Below are positions 63,821-64,000 of a stretch of 64,000 bases of DNA, in pieces. The position numbers were made by a program, and so were the translations under genes. The notes under the pieces are model-generated. The model had not been told where the DNA came from, searched no databases, and worked only from the letters and a program-made list of their open reading frames with translations. The stretch spans positions 100,025,743 to 100,089,742 of the forward strand of contig CM056377.1 in assembly GCA_029718625.1 (NCBI GenBank), in the 5' to 3' direction. This DNA is from Synaphobranchus kaupii (taxonomy: Eukaryota > Chordata > Actinopteri > Anguilliformes > Synaphobranchidae). The first letter of the stretch is position 1. The number at the start of each line of letters is the position of its first letter.

Positions 63821-64000
63821 CTATAGTCTGCACTGTTTATATAACTATAATTTGGGCTAAATCAGTACTTCGCTGTGTGTTCTAAGTTGAACATGGAGGA
63901 GTCATCACACCTACCTGCAACATTTATACTTCTTTAGTATAATTGCAGAACATCAATAAGTCGCCAACTCGCATACAAAATCAATAGATGAACAAAAAGA

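Overview
The window is vertebrate nuclear DNA, almost certainly from a ray-finned (teleost) fish. Genes are split by GT..AG introns. The repeats are fish-type: Tc1-like DNA transposons (including a Sleeping Beauty-type inverted repeat), Harbinger debris, fish-type MITEs and long (AC)n and (ATT)n microsatellites. The gene order efcab7 - itgb3bp - alg6 - foxd3 is the order I know from other vertebrates (human 1p31). Species cannot be fixed from the sequence alone.

Layout. (1) 1-10360, minus strand: efcab7, eleven coding exons; the 3' end runs off the left edge. (2) 10361-11026: short divergent interval holding the shared promoter region. (3) 11027-19386, plus strand: itgb3bp (CENP-R), complete, eight coding exons. 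(4) 19387-21094: tail-to-tail interval with unexpectedly CpG-rich patches. (5) 21095-36761, minus strand: alg6, complete, fourteen coding exons giving 506 codons plus stop. Its introns hold a defective Tc1-like transposon, Harbinger remains and a tRNA-derived SINE. One intron has a non-canonical GC donor with minor-spliceosome-like features. (6) 36762-42945: AT-rich intergenic DNA without recognisable genes. (7) 42946-44058, minus strand: foxd3, intact and single-exon. (8) 44059-64000: the gene-free 5' flank of foxd3, with microsatellites, MITEs, AT-rich homeodomain-site clusters that look like enhancers, and one isolated CpG-rich block near 61.2-61.5 kb.

The genes do not form one pathway. 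efcab7 acts at the cilium base in Hedgehog signalling, itgb3bp at the kinetochore and in nuclear-receptor coregulation, alg6 in ER N-glycan precursor assembly, and foxd3 in neural crest and pluripotency. They are linked by conserved position: efcab7 and itgb3bp are divergent, itgb3bp and alg6 are convergent, and alg6 lies downstream of foxd3 on the same strand.

I found no previously undescribed gene system. The observations most worth checking are the unusual splice donor in alg6 intron 6, the palindromic Tc1-derived repeat family with three copies, the solo Sleeping Beauty-type IR/DR, and several promoter-like or enhancer-like blocks around foxd3. Exon borders were set by hand from splice signals and reading-phase continuity; no alignment was run.
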